Assembly (NCBI RefSeq): GCF_000208745.1
Contig: NC_030851.1
Coordinates: 19,164,880-19,228,879 of the forward strand
DNA from: Theobroma cacao
Taxonomy: Eukaryota; Streptophyta; Magnoliopsida; Malvales; Malvaceae
Reading direction: 5' to 3'
DNA: 64,000 bases
Part shown: positions 1 to 11,189 of the stretch, in pieces
Position numbering within the stretch: the first letter of the stretch is position 1
Layout of the letters: each line of letters starts with the position of its first letter
Notes under the pieces: model-generated
Seen by the model: the letters and a program-made list of their open reading frames with translations, nothing else
The model's database searches: none
Told to the model about the DNA's origin: nothing
Position numbers and translations under genes: made by a program

Positions 1-139
1 NNNNNNNNNNNNNNNNNNNNNNNNNNNNNNNNNNNNNNNNNNNNNNNNNNNNNNNNNNNNNNNNNNNNNNNNNNNNNNNNNNNNNNNNNNNNNNNNNNNN
101 NNNNNNNNNNNNNNNNNNNNNNNNNNNNNNNNNNNNNNN
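1..139. other. Assembly gap (N run)
   Basis: 139 unresolved bases. The first readable base already lies inside the left LTR of the gag-only gypsy element, so the outer end of that LTR and its left target duplication cannot be seen. Confidence 0.99.
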
Positions 140-2300
140 TTATTTTCCATGCTTAAATTACATATTTTCATGATGAATTGATGGCTGATCAAAATGGGTT
201 AGGAGAGAGAAAGTTGTTAGATTAATTTGATTTTAAGTTATGTTAGTGTTTTTAGTTAGTTTAGCATATTTAGGAACAAAACAACAAGAAAAGAATTTAT
301 TTTCCTTCATTACCATTATTGGCCGAATTTCTAGGGAAATATTGGCTGATGATCTTGATGTTTATTTGAGGAATTATTATGAATAATGATGAATTATGAG
401 CCTAGAAAAATAATGGAAATTTTTGGAGTAAAAATATGAATTTTTACCCATTAGGGGTATTTTCGTAATTTGCTATCGAGATTGATAAATTGAATCTCAT
501 TCATAGTCACTAAGGTAATTTAGGTATAATTGGAGTGTAGAAAGTGAGAAGAATTGATTTGGAGTTAAATTGGAGATAATAGGCCGAATTAGGTCAGCAC
601 CTCATTTAAATGGTAGTCGGATAAGTTGTATATCATATCATGCATATATATCGAGCCTGAATTGATTTTATAATGGTCAAGCATTGATGTGGTGAATTCT
701 GTATTGTACATTGTGGATAGGTGGTGAGCAAATTACACTGGTAAAAGTACAGAGATTGTGCTTGAAGACTGGGATTAGGAGTACATCGACTCCTAGAACT
801 ATGAGTGGACAATTTATCGTCTTAAATATCTAGAGTAATTATACTTATTTGATGTTTTTATTGAATGGTGAGTTTAAATTATAAAATATTATGTTTTCCA
901 ATTAAAATATTTTTTTTAATAAAAATGGGATTTATACTGGCTTTAAAATCAAATATTATTTTGAGAAAATTGAGTATATGGAGACTGTGTTGAAATTTAT
1001 GATTTTATATGTTATTGAAATTGGGGCTTATGACACTATGGTAGCATGATGGCTAAATTTTGGGGGTTGGCATGAAATATATGAACAATTTTGGATTGGT
1101 CTTGGTAGACTGGATTAAATTTTATTCGCCATATTATGCTTCTGGAAATTTTATGGGTCTGGTGGTATATTAAACGGTCACTGCAGTGGTGGGGGTTTTC
1201 GTGGACTACCTATGAGAGGGGTACGGTAACCTAATTATATACTTGCCTCCGGGGGGAGATGTTGGGTGAAGTATCTCCTAAGGTATGATTTGAGTGCATC
1301 TCATGTTCGGGCCACCACGTGAAAGTGAGACTCAACCAATGCCAAGGAACGGCTGTGTGTCAGATGTGAAAACATTTTTATGGGTATGGGTCATTGAACA
1401 GCCTTGGCAGTCTCAGTGGGATACCTTGACGAAGGTACCCACGAGAATGATTCTGACAAGGGCCAAGTTTAAGAAATTCATAAGCCGGGAAATTTTGATG
1501 AAAAGAAATTGTTTGATATAGATTGAAACGAATTTTGTGTTATGAATATTATTGAGATATAACATTTTTATATTGTCTCCATATACTCGACTTTAGATGC
1601 TTTTGATGGTAATTGTTTACTCACTGGGATTATGTAATCTCACCCCTCTCCCTATCCATTTTTCAGGTTCAAGACAGTTTGTTGATAGTTGATTAAGACA
1701 GGAATTAATCTCGGAGTGCATCCTAGAAAGTAAGGGTTCGTAGCCCTACACCTTCTTGGTCAGTTGGGGGCCCACGTGTCACTATAAACAAAATTTCATA
1801 CTTTAATTATCTTTATTACTATATGAATAAATTTATTTTACTCTTAAGCTACAAAAGTTATTTTAGGAAGACTTTGAAAATATTATGTTTTAAGAAAATA
1901 GAATATTTTATTTAATGTTTTTATTATATTCAAATAGCTATAATTTTACTTTAAACAAATGTTTTAGACTTAAAAATTTAATTTAAATCATGAAATATGT
2001 GTTTCCACTTACATATTACATTTTTACGGATTTTGAAATTTTCAAAATAAAATAAATTAAATTAAATTAAAAAAAATAACGAAAATGCCCTTGTGAGCTA
2101 GAAAATAATATTTTATTGTTTTGTGTTGGAAACGACTTATGATTTCTTGAAATGCAAGATTTAATAACTATCACTCACCGGTGAGATGCGAAAGCTGATG
2201 CTAAGCCTTGCGGGGTTTCGATCGGCATTCGGGGTAATTAATGCCTATAGGGACGTCGCGGCTGTTGTCACGGGCCCAATGGGAGTTTTGGGTCATGACA
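140..2300 (+). repeat. 5' LTR of gag-only gypsy element (partial)
   Basis: Nearly identical over its whole visible length to 5262-7419, differing by scattered substitutions and small indels. It ends in TCATGACA at 2300, directly before the primer site. The last ~40 bases form an imperfect inverted repeat (a TGTCACGGGCCC arm and a GGGTCATGACA arm). Roughly the first 800 bases are missing in the gap. Confidence 0.9.
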
Positions 2301-2307
2301 ATTAAAG

Positions 2308-2320
2308 TGGTATCAGAGCA
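2308..2320 (+). promoter_or_regulatory. Primer-binding site (initiator tRNA-Met type)
   Basis: TGGTATCAGAGCA starts 7 bases after the 5' LTR end. It is complementary to the 3' end of plant initiator tRNA-Met, the usual minus-strand primer of plant gypsy and copia elements. Confidence 0.9.
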
Positions 2321-2506
2321 TGGTTTAAAGATCAAAGAATTCGGTCTTAAAGCTTTGGAGTTTAAAGCTTTTGATTTTAATATTGTTTTAAGAATTCACA
2401 CTGACACTGCGTAGCCCCAAGTCAAGTTAAGTTAGGTTAGATCGAGTTAGTTGCATATAGAATCTAAAGTCGTCTAAGTCCGTTCTATTTTTTACTGTAG
2501 AGTACC

Positions 2507-3901
2507 ATGCCTCCTCGACATGAGCGTCCACCTCTCTATAGGTCAGTAAGGAAAGGAAGAGGCCGTATTAGACTTAGTCAGCCAGATCTCGTGGATGGGG
2601 AGTCTACTGCACCTACTTTTCGAGCAGCACCTGCTGCTGAGCCTACTGAGATTCCTCCACCACCTACTACTACTCCTAGTGTTCCTGCCATGTCTCCTGA
2701 GGCAATCCAGGCATTAGTAGCTTTTCTTAATGTCATTATGGGCCAAGCTCAAGCTGGTCAAGTCCCTCCTACTGTTCCCCTAGCAGTATCTCCAATGCCA
2801 CCACCACCACGTCCTGTTCGACCACTAGTGCCAGATGTCTCCATTTCCAAAAAGCTTAAGGAAGCTAGGCAGCTGGGTTGCACTTCTTTTGTTGGTGATT
2901 TGGATGCAACCGCAGCTAAAGATTGGATTACTCAGGTAACGGAGACATTTGTGGATATGAAATTGGATGATGATATGAAGTTAATGGTGGCCACAAGATT
3001 ACTAGAGAAGAGGGCTCGTACATGGTGGAGCTCGGTAAAATCACGTTCCATTACTTCGTTGACTTGGATAGACTTCCTACAAGAATTCGACGGTCAATAC
3101 TACACCTACTTTCATCAAAAAGAGAAGAAGAGAGAATTCCTAAGTTTACAACAAGGGAATTTAACCATAGAAGAGTACGAGGCTCGTTTTAACGAGCTGA
3201 TGTCATATGTGCCAGACCTGGTGAAGTCTGAGCAAGATCAAGCTAGTTATTTTGAAGAAGGGCTCCGTAACGAGATTAGAGAGAGGATGACTGTGACAGG
3301 CCGGGAGCCTCATAAAGAAGTTGTACAGATGGCTTTAAGGGCCGAAAAACTCACGAATGAAAATCGGAGAATGCGAGCTGAGTTTGCAAAGAGGAGAAAC
3401 CCGAATGTATCCTCTAGTCAACTGCCCAAAAGAGGTAAGGACACATTTGCTTCTGAGAGTACTGTTTCTGTTCCGGTGATATCTCCTCGACCCCCACTTT
3501 CACAGTTACAGCAGAGACCTCCGAGATTTAGCAGGTCTGGGATGAGTAGTACTTCCGAGAAGAGTTTTGGAGGTTTAAATAAATGCGAAAAATGTGGGAG
3601 ATATCATGTTGGGGAGTGTTGGGGCATAAGATGCTTTCATTGTGACCAGCCGGGCCACATTAGGAGTGACTGCCCACAGTTAGGACGGGCTACAGTAGCT
3701 GCTCCATCCCCACTAACTCATACGGATATGCAGAGGAGAGATTCCTCTGGAGTACACCCGAGGCAGGGGGTAGCTGTACGATCTGAAATGGGTAGCAACA
3801 CCCCAGCACAACCACCTTTGAGGCCATTGACTCGTTCTTCAACAAGAGTTTTCGCTGTAACGGAAGATGAAGCACGAGTCCGATCTGGAGAAAGTGAGTG
3901 A
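2507..3901 (+). CDS. Gag polyprotein of gag-only gypsy element (intact)
   Basis: An uninterrupted 464-residue ORF. Residues ~1-110 are a Pro/Ala-rich leader. Residues ~130-290 form a Retrotrans_gag capsid-like domain with the typical WWSSV and TWIDFLQEF stretches. Residues ~366-392 carry two cysteine clusters: an atypical C-x2-C-x3-H-x3-C (CEKCGRYHVGEC) and a canonical CCHC knuckle (CFHCDQPGHIRSDC). Gag should assemble virus-like particles and bind element RNA. The ORF stops at 3899-3901, soon after the stretch RVFAVTEDEARV. In del/Tekay-like gag-pol proteins a similar stretch leads straight into the aspartic protease, but here there is a stop and then ~0.5 kb of non-coding DNA. The first ATG of the frame is taken as start. 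An intact gag beside heavily decayed neighbours suggests a fairly recent insertion or retained gag function (inference). Confidence 0.9.
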   Translation: MPPRHERPPLYRSVRKGRGRIRLSQPDLVDGESTAPTFRAAPAAEPTEIPPPPTTTPSVPAMSPEAIQALVAFLNVIMGQAQAGQVPPTVPLAVSPMPPPPRPVRPLVPDVSISKKLKEARQLGCTSFVGDLDATAAKDWITQVTETFVDMKLDDDMKLMVATRLLEKRARTWWSSVKSRSITSLTWIDFLQEFDGQYYTYFHQKEKKREFLSLQQGNLTIEEYEARFNELMSYVPDLVKSEQDQASYFEEGLRNEIRERMTVTGREPHKEVVQMALRAEKLTNENRRMRAEFAKRRNPNVSSSQLPKRGKDTFASESTVSVPVISPRPPLSQLQQRPPRFSRSGMSSTSEKSFGGLNKCEKCGRYHVGECWGIRCFHCDQPGHIRSDCPQLGRATVAAPSPLTHTDMQRRDSSGVHPRQGVAVRSEMGSNTPAQPPLRPLTRSSTRVFAVTEDEARVRSGESE

Positions 3902-4429
3902 AAAGTTAGACGAAGGTGTAAAATAGTGATAGGGGATGTAAATACCAAGTGATGGACGTGTAAATAAAGGTTTCAAGAATAATATAGTAAATGAGTTCAT
4001 ATGGAATATGGTTGTAAGAATTTCTTACTATATTGTGGAAATTAGAACTCAAAAATACTTGAGGTATACAAAGTTCAAATGAACTTAAATCTTAAGCAAT
4101 AAATTGATGTCGAAATACAAGAAGGATACAAAGCAATATAGAGGCACGAAAGATGATTAAGGACAAAGGGATGACTCTGAGGAATTATGATACTGCATCG
4201 TATGCGATGATTAAATCAAGATAGATCTTGGATGCATAAATGGGATTATAAGGCATATACACATATGTAGGGTTGATATTGTGATCAACTAAAATGAAGA
4301 ATGATTTTTAGTGAATTAAGATTCCCTATAAAGGAGATAACAGAAGAAGTTGAGTATCGAATAAAAAGATAATATCCCACCTTTTCTTTGAGCTTGATAA
4401 GTGAAATTTTGAGGACAAAATTTTATTTT
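3902..4429 (+). other. Non-coding internal 3' region of gag-only element
   Basis: About 530 AT-rich bases between the gag stop and the polypurine tract, with no ORF or recognisable pol remnant. In an autonomous relative this is where ~4 kb of pol would lie. Confidence 0.7.
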
Positions 4430-4440
4430 AAGGGGGGTAG
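4430..4440 (+). promoter_or_regulatory. Polypurine tract
   Basis: AAGGGGGGTAG lies three bases before the 3' LTR start, where plus-strand DNA synthesis is primed. Confidence 0.8.
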
Positions 4441-4443
4441 TGT

Positions 4444-7419
4444 TGTCAAACCCTGCTTTAAAAAATAATTACGACGTCATTTACATGCTCAATAGAATGG
4501 TTACATATTTAGGAAGTTTGAGAAAATCATTAAAAGATGATATTGCCCCTAATGGTATCATTAAGTCGATTAAGCCTCAAACTAGTTCAAATAGAAATTT
4601 TAAGGTGAAATTAAGAGTTTTATGGTCCAGGGATGACTTAAAATGGTGATTTGGAGTTCGAGGATCAATTTGGAGTCAAACCGGAATTTTCACCATCTAG
4701 GGGTAAAATGATCATTTGCCACTTGGGGACAAAATGAAAATTTTTAGAAAAGATTTTTTTGGCCCCATTTGACTTATTGGAGTATGATTTGAGTATTGGA
4801 GTATGATTTGACATTTAGAAGTGAAAATTTTTAATTTCGGTATGATTTGGAGTATAGGGGTAAAATGGTAATTTTGCCACTCCAAAGGCAAAATTGTAAT
4901 TTTCCACCACTAGGACATTTTTCCAGCACAAGGTCTTCCTTTATCCTCATTTTTTACCGTTGACTAATCATGTGGTGGAGATAAAAGGTTTAAAATTTTT
5001 AAAGTTTTAAAAATGAACCAATAAAAAAATGTCATGTGTCAAGCTTAGGATATTTTATTATTTAACTAAAAAAATAGCATAAATCAGCCCATTACTCTCC
5101 AAATATTCAGCCAAGCAAGGAAGAGAGAGAAAGAGAGGAAGAACAAACCCTAGGTGAGGAATTTCAAGAGAAAAAGAGTGGAAAATCAAGGAAAACAAGT
5201 GAAAAAGGTAGGATTTTTCAACTTAAGCTTGAAATCTATCTTCCTTAAGCATTTCTCCTTATTTTCCATGCTTAAATTACATGTTTTCATGATCAATTGA
5301 TGGCTGATCAAAATGGGTTAGGAGAGAGAAAGTTGTTAGATTAATTTGATTTTAAGTTATGTTAGTGTTTTTAGTTAGTTTAGCATATTTAGGAACAAAA
5401 CAACAAGAAAAGAATTTATTTTCCTCCATTACGATTATTGGCCGAATTTCAAGGGGAATATTGGCTGATGATCTTGATGTTTATTTGAGGAATTATGATG
5501 AATAATGATGAATTATGAGCCTAGAAAAATAATGAGAATTTTCGAAGCAAAAATATGAATTTTTACCCACTAGGGGTATTTTCGTAATTTGTTATCAGGA
5601 CTGATAAATTGAATCTCATTCACAGTCACTAAGGTAATTTAGGTATAATTGGAGTGTAGAAAGTGAGAAGAATTGATTTGGAGTTAAATTGGAGATAATA
5701 GGTCGAATTAGGTCAGCACTGCATTTAAGCGGTAGTCGGATAAGTTGTATATCATATCATGCATATATACCAAGCCTGAATTGATTTTATAATGGTCAAG
5801 CATTTATGTGGTGAATTATGTATTGTACATTGTGGATAGGTGGTGAGCAAATTACACTGGTAAAAGTACAGAGATTGTGCTTGAAGATTGGGATTAGGAG
5901 TACACCGACTCCAGAACTGTGAGTGGACAATTTATCGTCTTAAATATCTAGAGTAATTATAGTTGTTTGATGCTTTTATTGAATGGTGAGTTTAAATTAT
6001 AAAATATTATGCTTTTCAATTAAAATGTTTTTTTTAATAAAAATGAGATTTATACTGGTTTTGAAATCAAATATTGTTTTGGAAAAATTGAATATATGGA
6101 GACTGTGTTGAAATTTATGATTTTATATGTTATTGAAAACGGGCCTTATGACACTATGGTAGCATGATGGCTAAATTTTTGGGGTTGACATGAAATATAT
6201 GAACAGTTTTGGATTGGTCTCGGTAGACTGGATTAAATTCTATTCGCCATATTATGTTACTGAAAATTTTATGGGTCTGGTGGTATATTAAACGATCACT
6301 GCAGTGGTGGGGGTTTCCGTGGACTACCTATGAGAGGGGCACGGTAACCCAATTATATACTTACCTCCGGGGGGAGATGTTGGGTGAAGTATCTCCTGAG
6401 GTATGATTTGAGTGCACCTCATGTTCAGGCCACCACGTGAAAGTGAGACTCAGCCAACGCCAAGGAACGGCTGTGTGTCAGATGTGAAAACATGTTTATG
6501 GGTATGGGTCATTGAACAGCCTTGGCGATCTCAATGGGATACCTTGACGAAGGTACCCGCGAGAATGATTCTGGCAGGGGCCAATTTTAAGAAATTCATA
6601 AGCTGGGAAATTTTGATGAAAAGAAATTGTTTGGTATAGATTGAAACGATCTTTGTGTTATGAACATTATTGAGATATAACGTTTTTATATTGTCTTCGT
6701 CTACTCGGCTTTATATGCTTTTGATGGTAATTGTTTACTCACTAGGATTATTTAATCTTACCCCTCTCCCTATCCATTTTTCAGGCTCAGGACAGTTTGT
6801 TGATAGTTGATTAAGACGGAAATTAATCTCGGAGTGCATCCTAGAAAGTAAAGGTTCATAGCCTTACACCTTTTTGGTCAGTTGGGGGCCCACGTGTTAT
6901 TGTAAATGAAATTTCATACTTTAATTATCTTTATTACTATATGAATAAATTTATTTTACTCTTACGCTACAAAAGTTATTTTAGGAAGACTTTGAAAATA
7001 TTGTGTTTTAAGAAAATAGAATATTTTATTTAATGTTTTTATTATATTCAAATAGCTATAATTTTACTTTAAATGAATGTTTTAGACTTCAAAATTTAAT
7101 TTAAATCATGAAATATGTGTTTCTACTTACATATTACATTTTTACAGATTTCAAAATTTTCAAAAAATAAAATAAAATAAAAAAAGTAAAAAAATGATGA
7201 AAATGTCCCTGTGAGCTAGAAAATAATATTTTATTGTTTTGAGTTGGAAACGACTTATGATTTCTTGAAATGCGAGATTTAATAAGTGTCGCTCACCAGG
7301 GAGATGCAGAAGCTAATGCTAAGCCTTGCGGGGTTCTGATCGGCATTCGAGGTAATGAATGCCTATCGGGACGTCGCGGCAGTTGTCATTGGCCCCGATG
7401 GGAGTTCCGGGTCGTGACA
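4444..7419 (+). repeat. 3' LTR of gag-only gypsy element (~2.98 kb)
   Basis: Begins TGTCAAACCC, the same start as the related solo LTR at 11190-13781 read in reverse, and ends GTCGTGACA. The LTR is longer than the internal region of the element. An ORF of 75 codons recurs in both LTR copies (1294-1521 and 6412-6639), but it matches no protein I know. The first bases of duplicated host DNA follow at 7420. Confidence 0.9.
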
Positions 7420-8640
7420 TATTTTTAATGTCATATTTTTTTTTATTTTTTATTATAATCTTATATATTTTATTTTCATTTTTTAAAATAATTTTCTATA
7501 TTATATATTTTATTTTAATTTCCTTTTCCTTTAAAAAATAATAAAATTTTATTGGCGGTCATCATGATTATTGAGAATAATAAAAAAACATCATTAAAAT
7601 CTATATAAAAAAACAAATTGTAACATTATAAAAAGTTTTTAACAAAGTAACAATTGAAGGGTAAAATTATCTTTAATAACATTACAAAGTGTAATGCAAT
7701 CTGATTGCATTGGTTTTATACTGTAATCACATTACATCCATTGGTTGTAATGTGATTCATTATAATCTTACAATACAGTAGTTTATTGCAAAACAAACAC
7801 TGCAATATAATTTAATTAGACATATTGTAGAGAATGTGCTCTCACTTTTCTCATACCAAACACTACCTAAGGGCATACATATACCTTAGCAAGATTATAC
7901 ATGAGTCCATCATTTCTTTCTTTTTTTTTTTCTCCATCTTACATATTTGCAAATGGAAACTAAAGCTATGTCAATGGCTATATTCAAGTTCCCTTAGATT
8001 GTTACTTTATAAGTTAGTATTTTTTATTTTAGAAAGTGAAAAATAGAGAGTACATTTAAATATAAGAAAACTTATTTTTTAAAATTTAAGATTTAGAAAA
8101 ATTAAAATCAAACTTTTATAAATAACAGTTATATATTTTAATTTGATAAAGAAAATTATATTATATAATTTGATTCAATAATTGACATGTATATATTTTT
8201 TCTTAAGTAAATAGTTGGATTCAAATTTTTTTAACTTTTATGTAAAGAAAAAATAATTACATTTCAATTGCTATTTTAATATTTATTAAATATGACTTGA
8301 TATTTAATAATAACTATTGAAAAACCAAAGAAAAAAAAAGTAATAACCATATGGAAGGAAAGAAGCCATTTGGGGCTTTCCTCTTTTAGGCACTATTGCC
8401 AAGTGTCAAGCAAGGAAGCCCTTTAGAGCTTCCTTTAAATATAGTTATTAGTCTGTTGCCAATACGATGCGTTCGAGATGGTAAATTTTTTTTTTCAATT
8501 GAGTTGAGAATACTTTGTGAAATAGATATATAATAGTAATTATATTATTGTATTAATTGTTGATATTCATTGACATGTACAAAATATTATTTTACAAAAT
8601 ATATAACTATTGTTATTGTGACCATCATTGTGGTATTTGT
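7420..8640 (+). repeat. Copy A of duplicated intergenic block (order Y-Z-X)
   Basis: This AT-rich stretch aligns in pieces with DNA nearer the helicase gene. Y (7420-7880) matches 26977-27425. Z (7881-8395) matches 41463-41999. X (8396-8640) matches 26699-26935. The second copy reads X-Y-[copia]-Z-partial X, so the ancestral arrangement looks like a tandem duplication later opened by retrotransposons. The end of Y resembles MITE termini (TACCAAACACTACCTAAGG), but I cannot define a full element. No coding potential is seen. Confidence 0.65.
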
Positions 8641-8723
8641 GATGGTGATTCCATACAAAAACACACTTATTAGCAACCTCATTACAAAACAAAACTTTAA
8701 ATTAAATCTCCAAACCTATGGTA

Positions 8724-8878
8724 GAATATGTAATAATTCAATTTCTCTTAAAATTCTATCTTTAGCTAGTTGACCTGCACCACTTTTTATTAGTTACATT
8801 TAACACTGAAAATAGAATGTGGAATAATTCAATCTCTCTCAAAACACTATCTTTAACTAGCTGATATGCACCACTTTA
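8724..8878 (+). repeat. ~105 bp tandem repeat, left part (units 1 and 2a)
   Basis: Two monomers share the cores CTATCTTTA(A/G)CTAG and TTAACACTGAAA. The second is cut by the copia element that starts at 8879 and resumes at 24818 on the other side. Confidence 0.6.
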
Positions 8879-9967
8879 TGTTGACTCCATTAGTTTTTAA
8901 TGATAGTAAAATATTCTCATTCATTTGTGTCTAATACCTTTTCTTAAGTGTGCAGGAAAATTAATGTATGAAATTAATAAATCAATCCTTCAAAGTGTAT
9001 ATTAAAAGAAAAAGGGAGATAAAAATAATGAGACATGACTGATTAACAAGGAGGAAGCTCATTAGTTGAATAAGGAAGAATGTTGGTTGGCCAAGATTCA
9101 AATTGGAGAAATGATGAGCTGAAGAGTTTGAGAAACAGAGACAACTTAGTCAACTAAGAAATGGACTAGTCGACTAAGTGCTTACTGCCAGAGACAGGGA
9201 GTAGAAAACAGAGACAACCTAGTCAACTAAGATATCGAGTAGTCGACTAAAAGCATTCTGCCTGCAAGTTTGAAATATGCACTAAAAGAAAGAGTAACGG
9301 CTAGAACCGACTCTCAACTATCTCCAACGACTAAAAAACTGTCAAACTGCCATCAGAGATGTTTCTCCAAGTATAAAAGGGTCTTCCAACAATTAGAAAG
9401 AAGTTTTTAGAGTTTAGAGAGAAGATTTAAGCCTTATAAAGCAGAAAAATCAGAAAATCTTCTCCACATTTTGCTGCACTCAAATGATTATCTTTTATAC
9501 TTGTATTCAGCACTCAACCTTGTACCATTTAGATCAACTTATGATCATAAGTACTTTCTTCTACCTTTCTTATTTTATTCTTAGAGTGAGGGAGTCACTC
9601 TAAGAGGTTGTTTCAAGCCCGGTGTGCTTGAAGGTGTTAAGGTTCTAACTTAGCCTTGAAAAGTTAGGTGTTAGGTTTTAGTTTAGCTCGTGAAAAACTA
9701 ATGTAAAAGGTTTTGGCTGAGCCTTGTAAAAGCTATTGTAAAGCTTGGTGAAAGCTTGTGAATTTCACCGGTTCTTAGTGGATTTGTTAGGAAAATCCTT
9801 AGTTGGATAATCAAGGTAGTGGATGTAGGTCTTGGACTGAACCACTATAAATTGTTGTGCATTATTCTCTGTTTTTGTTTTCTTTGTTCTGAAAATTAGT
9901 TCCTTATCTTGTCAAGAGCCGATCTGTGCTATTCACCCCCTTCTAGCACATATTATTGGGACCAACA
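8879..9967 (+). repeat. 5' LTR of Sirevirus copy 1
   Basis: Begins TGTTGACTCC and ends GGGACCAACA, matching 20607-24817 once the nested insert is removed. It contains two pairs of GTCGAC/GTCAAC-centred palindromes (first motif of each pair at 9149 and 9222) with 20 bp between partners. TATAAAAGG near 9375 is a plausible TATA box for element transcription. Confidence 0.9.
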
Positions 9968-9969
9968 AG

Positions 9970-9981
9970 TGGTATCAGAGT
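9970..9981 (+). promoter_or_regulatory. Primer-binding site of Sirevirus copy 1
   Basis: TGGTATCAGAGT begins two bases after the LTR and differs from the canonical tRNA-Met site only in its last base. Confidence 0.85.
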
Positions 9982-10025
9982 TAGTTCCCTATTATTAAGG
10001 TTTAACACCCTTTGGGAGGATCCAA

Positions 10026-11189
10026 ATGGCTCAACTAAAATCAGTAGTGGCTGAGGGACAATCAATAAACAAACCACCTCTATTTGATGGCTATAATTAC
10101 CCTTATTAGAGCACTAGGATGTCAATCTATATTAGAGCTATAGACTATGAAATGTGGGACATCATAACTTATGGACCCTTTATGCCCTCAACCGTGAATA
10201 TGGTGACAAATGAGTTGATGCCCAAGCCAAGGTCTGAATGGATCGAGACTGAAACTAAGAAAGTTCAAATAAATTTTAAGGCCATCAACACATTACATTG
10301 TGCCTTGACCCCCACTGAATTTAACAAAGTCTCAAGCTGTACAACAGCTAAACAAGTGTGGGAGAAACTTAAAATAATCCATGAAGAGACTTATCAAGTA
10401 AAGGAGTCCAAAATTGCTCTCTTAACACATAACTATGAAATGTTCAAAATGGAGCCTGGTGAAGACATCACCAGCATGTTTGATAGGTTTACAAACATCA
10501 CAAATAAATTGAGTCAGCTAGGCAAGCCTATTCCTGAACATGAATTAGTGAAAAGACTGCTTAGGAGTCTACCAAAAAATTGGAAGCCTAAAGTGACTGC
10601 AATCTGAGAGGCAAAAGATCTAAATGTTATCACCTTAGATGAGATTTGTGGCTCTCTCTGAACTCATGAGCTGAAGCTTAAAGAGGAAAAAGAAGAAGAT
10701 ATGAGGGAAGCAAAGAAAAAAAGCATTGCACTTAAAGCCAGCATCCTTGAGGAAAAATTGGAAGAGTTATCATGTGATGATGATGAAGAGTTAGCTCTAG
10801 TTGAAAGAAAATTCAGAAAGCTTACGGTAAGAAGAAACCAGAGGCTAGCTAGAAGACGGTTTAGAAAAGATCAAGGTGCTTCATGGAAAATCAGAAACAA
10901 AAATTATTCCAACAAAAAGGAGGAGCTGATCTGCTACGAATGTAAGAAACCTGGTCACTTTAAGTCCGAATGTCCATTGCTGAAAGATGAGACACCAAAG
11001 AAAAATAGGAAATCCAAGAAAGCACTAGTGGCTACTGCATGGTCGGACAGTGACACGTCAAGCTCTGAAGCTGAAGATGAAAAATCTGAGGAAAGAGCAA
11101 ACCTCTGCTTGATGGCACAAGATGATGAAACAGAGGTATCCTCATCCTCTTGTGATATCTCCATTGATGATTTGCAAAATGAGTATGAT
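10026..11189 (+). pseudogene. gag: Sirevirus copy 1 gag, N-terminal part (broken)
   Basis: The frame opens with MAQLKS and contains a UBN2/DUF4219-type copia gag domain (FDGYNYPY, then RMSIYIRAIDYEMWD). An in-frame TAG stands at 10107-10109 where copy 2 keeps TGG. A TGA at 10605-10607 replaces a CGA-type arginine codon, and the frame is disturbed again near 10660. Downstream are a Lys/Glu-rich charged segment and a CCHC knuckle (CYECKKPGHFKSEC) at about 10930-10975, then an acidic Ser/Glu-rich tail. The reading is cut at 11190 by a reversed solo LTR. The 5 bases before the cut, ATGAT, are repeated after the insert. Confidence 0.88.

Larger units (their letters stand above)
140..7419 (+). mobile_element. 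Gag-only (TR-GAG-like) Ty3/gypsy-type LTR retrotransposon, left end lost in gap
   Basis: Two long direct repeats flank an internal region of only ~2.1 kb. Seen directly: base 140 onward is repeated from about 5262 onward to a common end (2300 and 7419). A tRNA-Met-type primer site follows the left LTR and a purine tract precedes the right LTR. The interior encodes one intact gag ORF and nothing recognisable as protease, RT, RNase H or integrase. This layout matches the non-autonomous elements called TR-GAG, which carry gag but would need pol from a relative. The gag resembles that of del/Tekay-like gypsy elements. Because the left LTR is cut by the gap, the total length (~8.1 kb if the LTRs are equal) is inferred. 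Confidence 0.85.

Noticed and set aside
1294..1521. 75-codon ORF in the gypsy LTR, repeated at 6412-6639
   Set aside because: It lies inside LTR sequence, is kept only because the LTRs are recent copies of each other, and resembles no protein I know.
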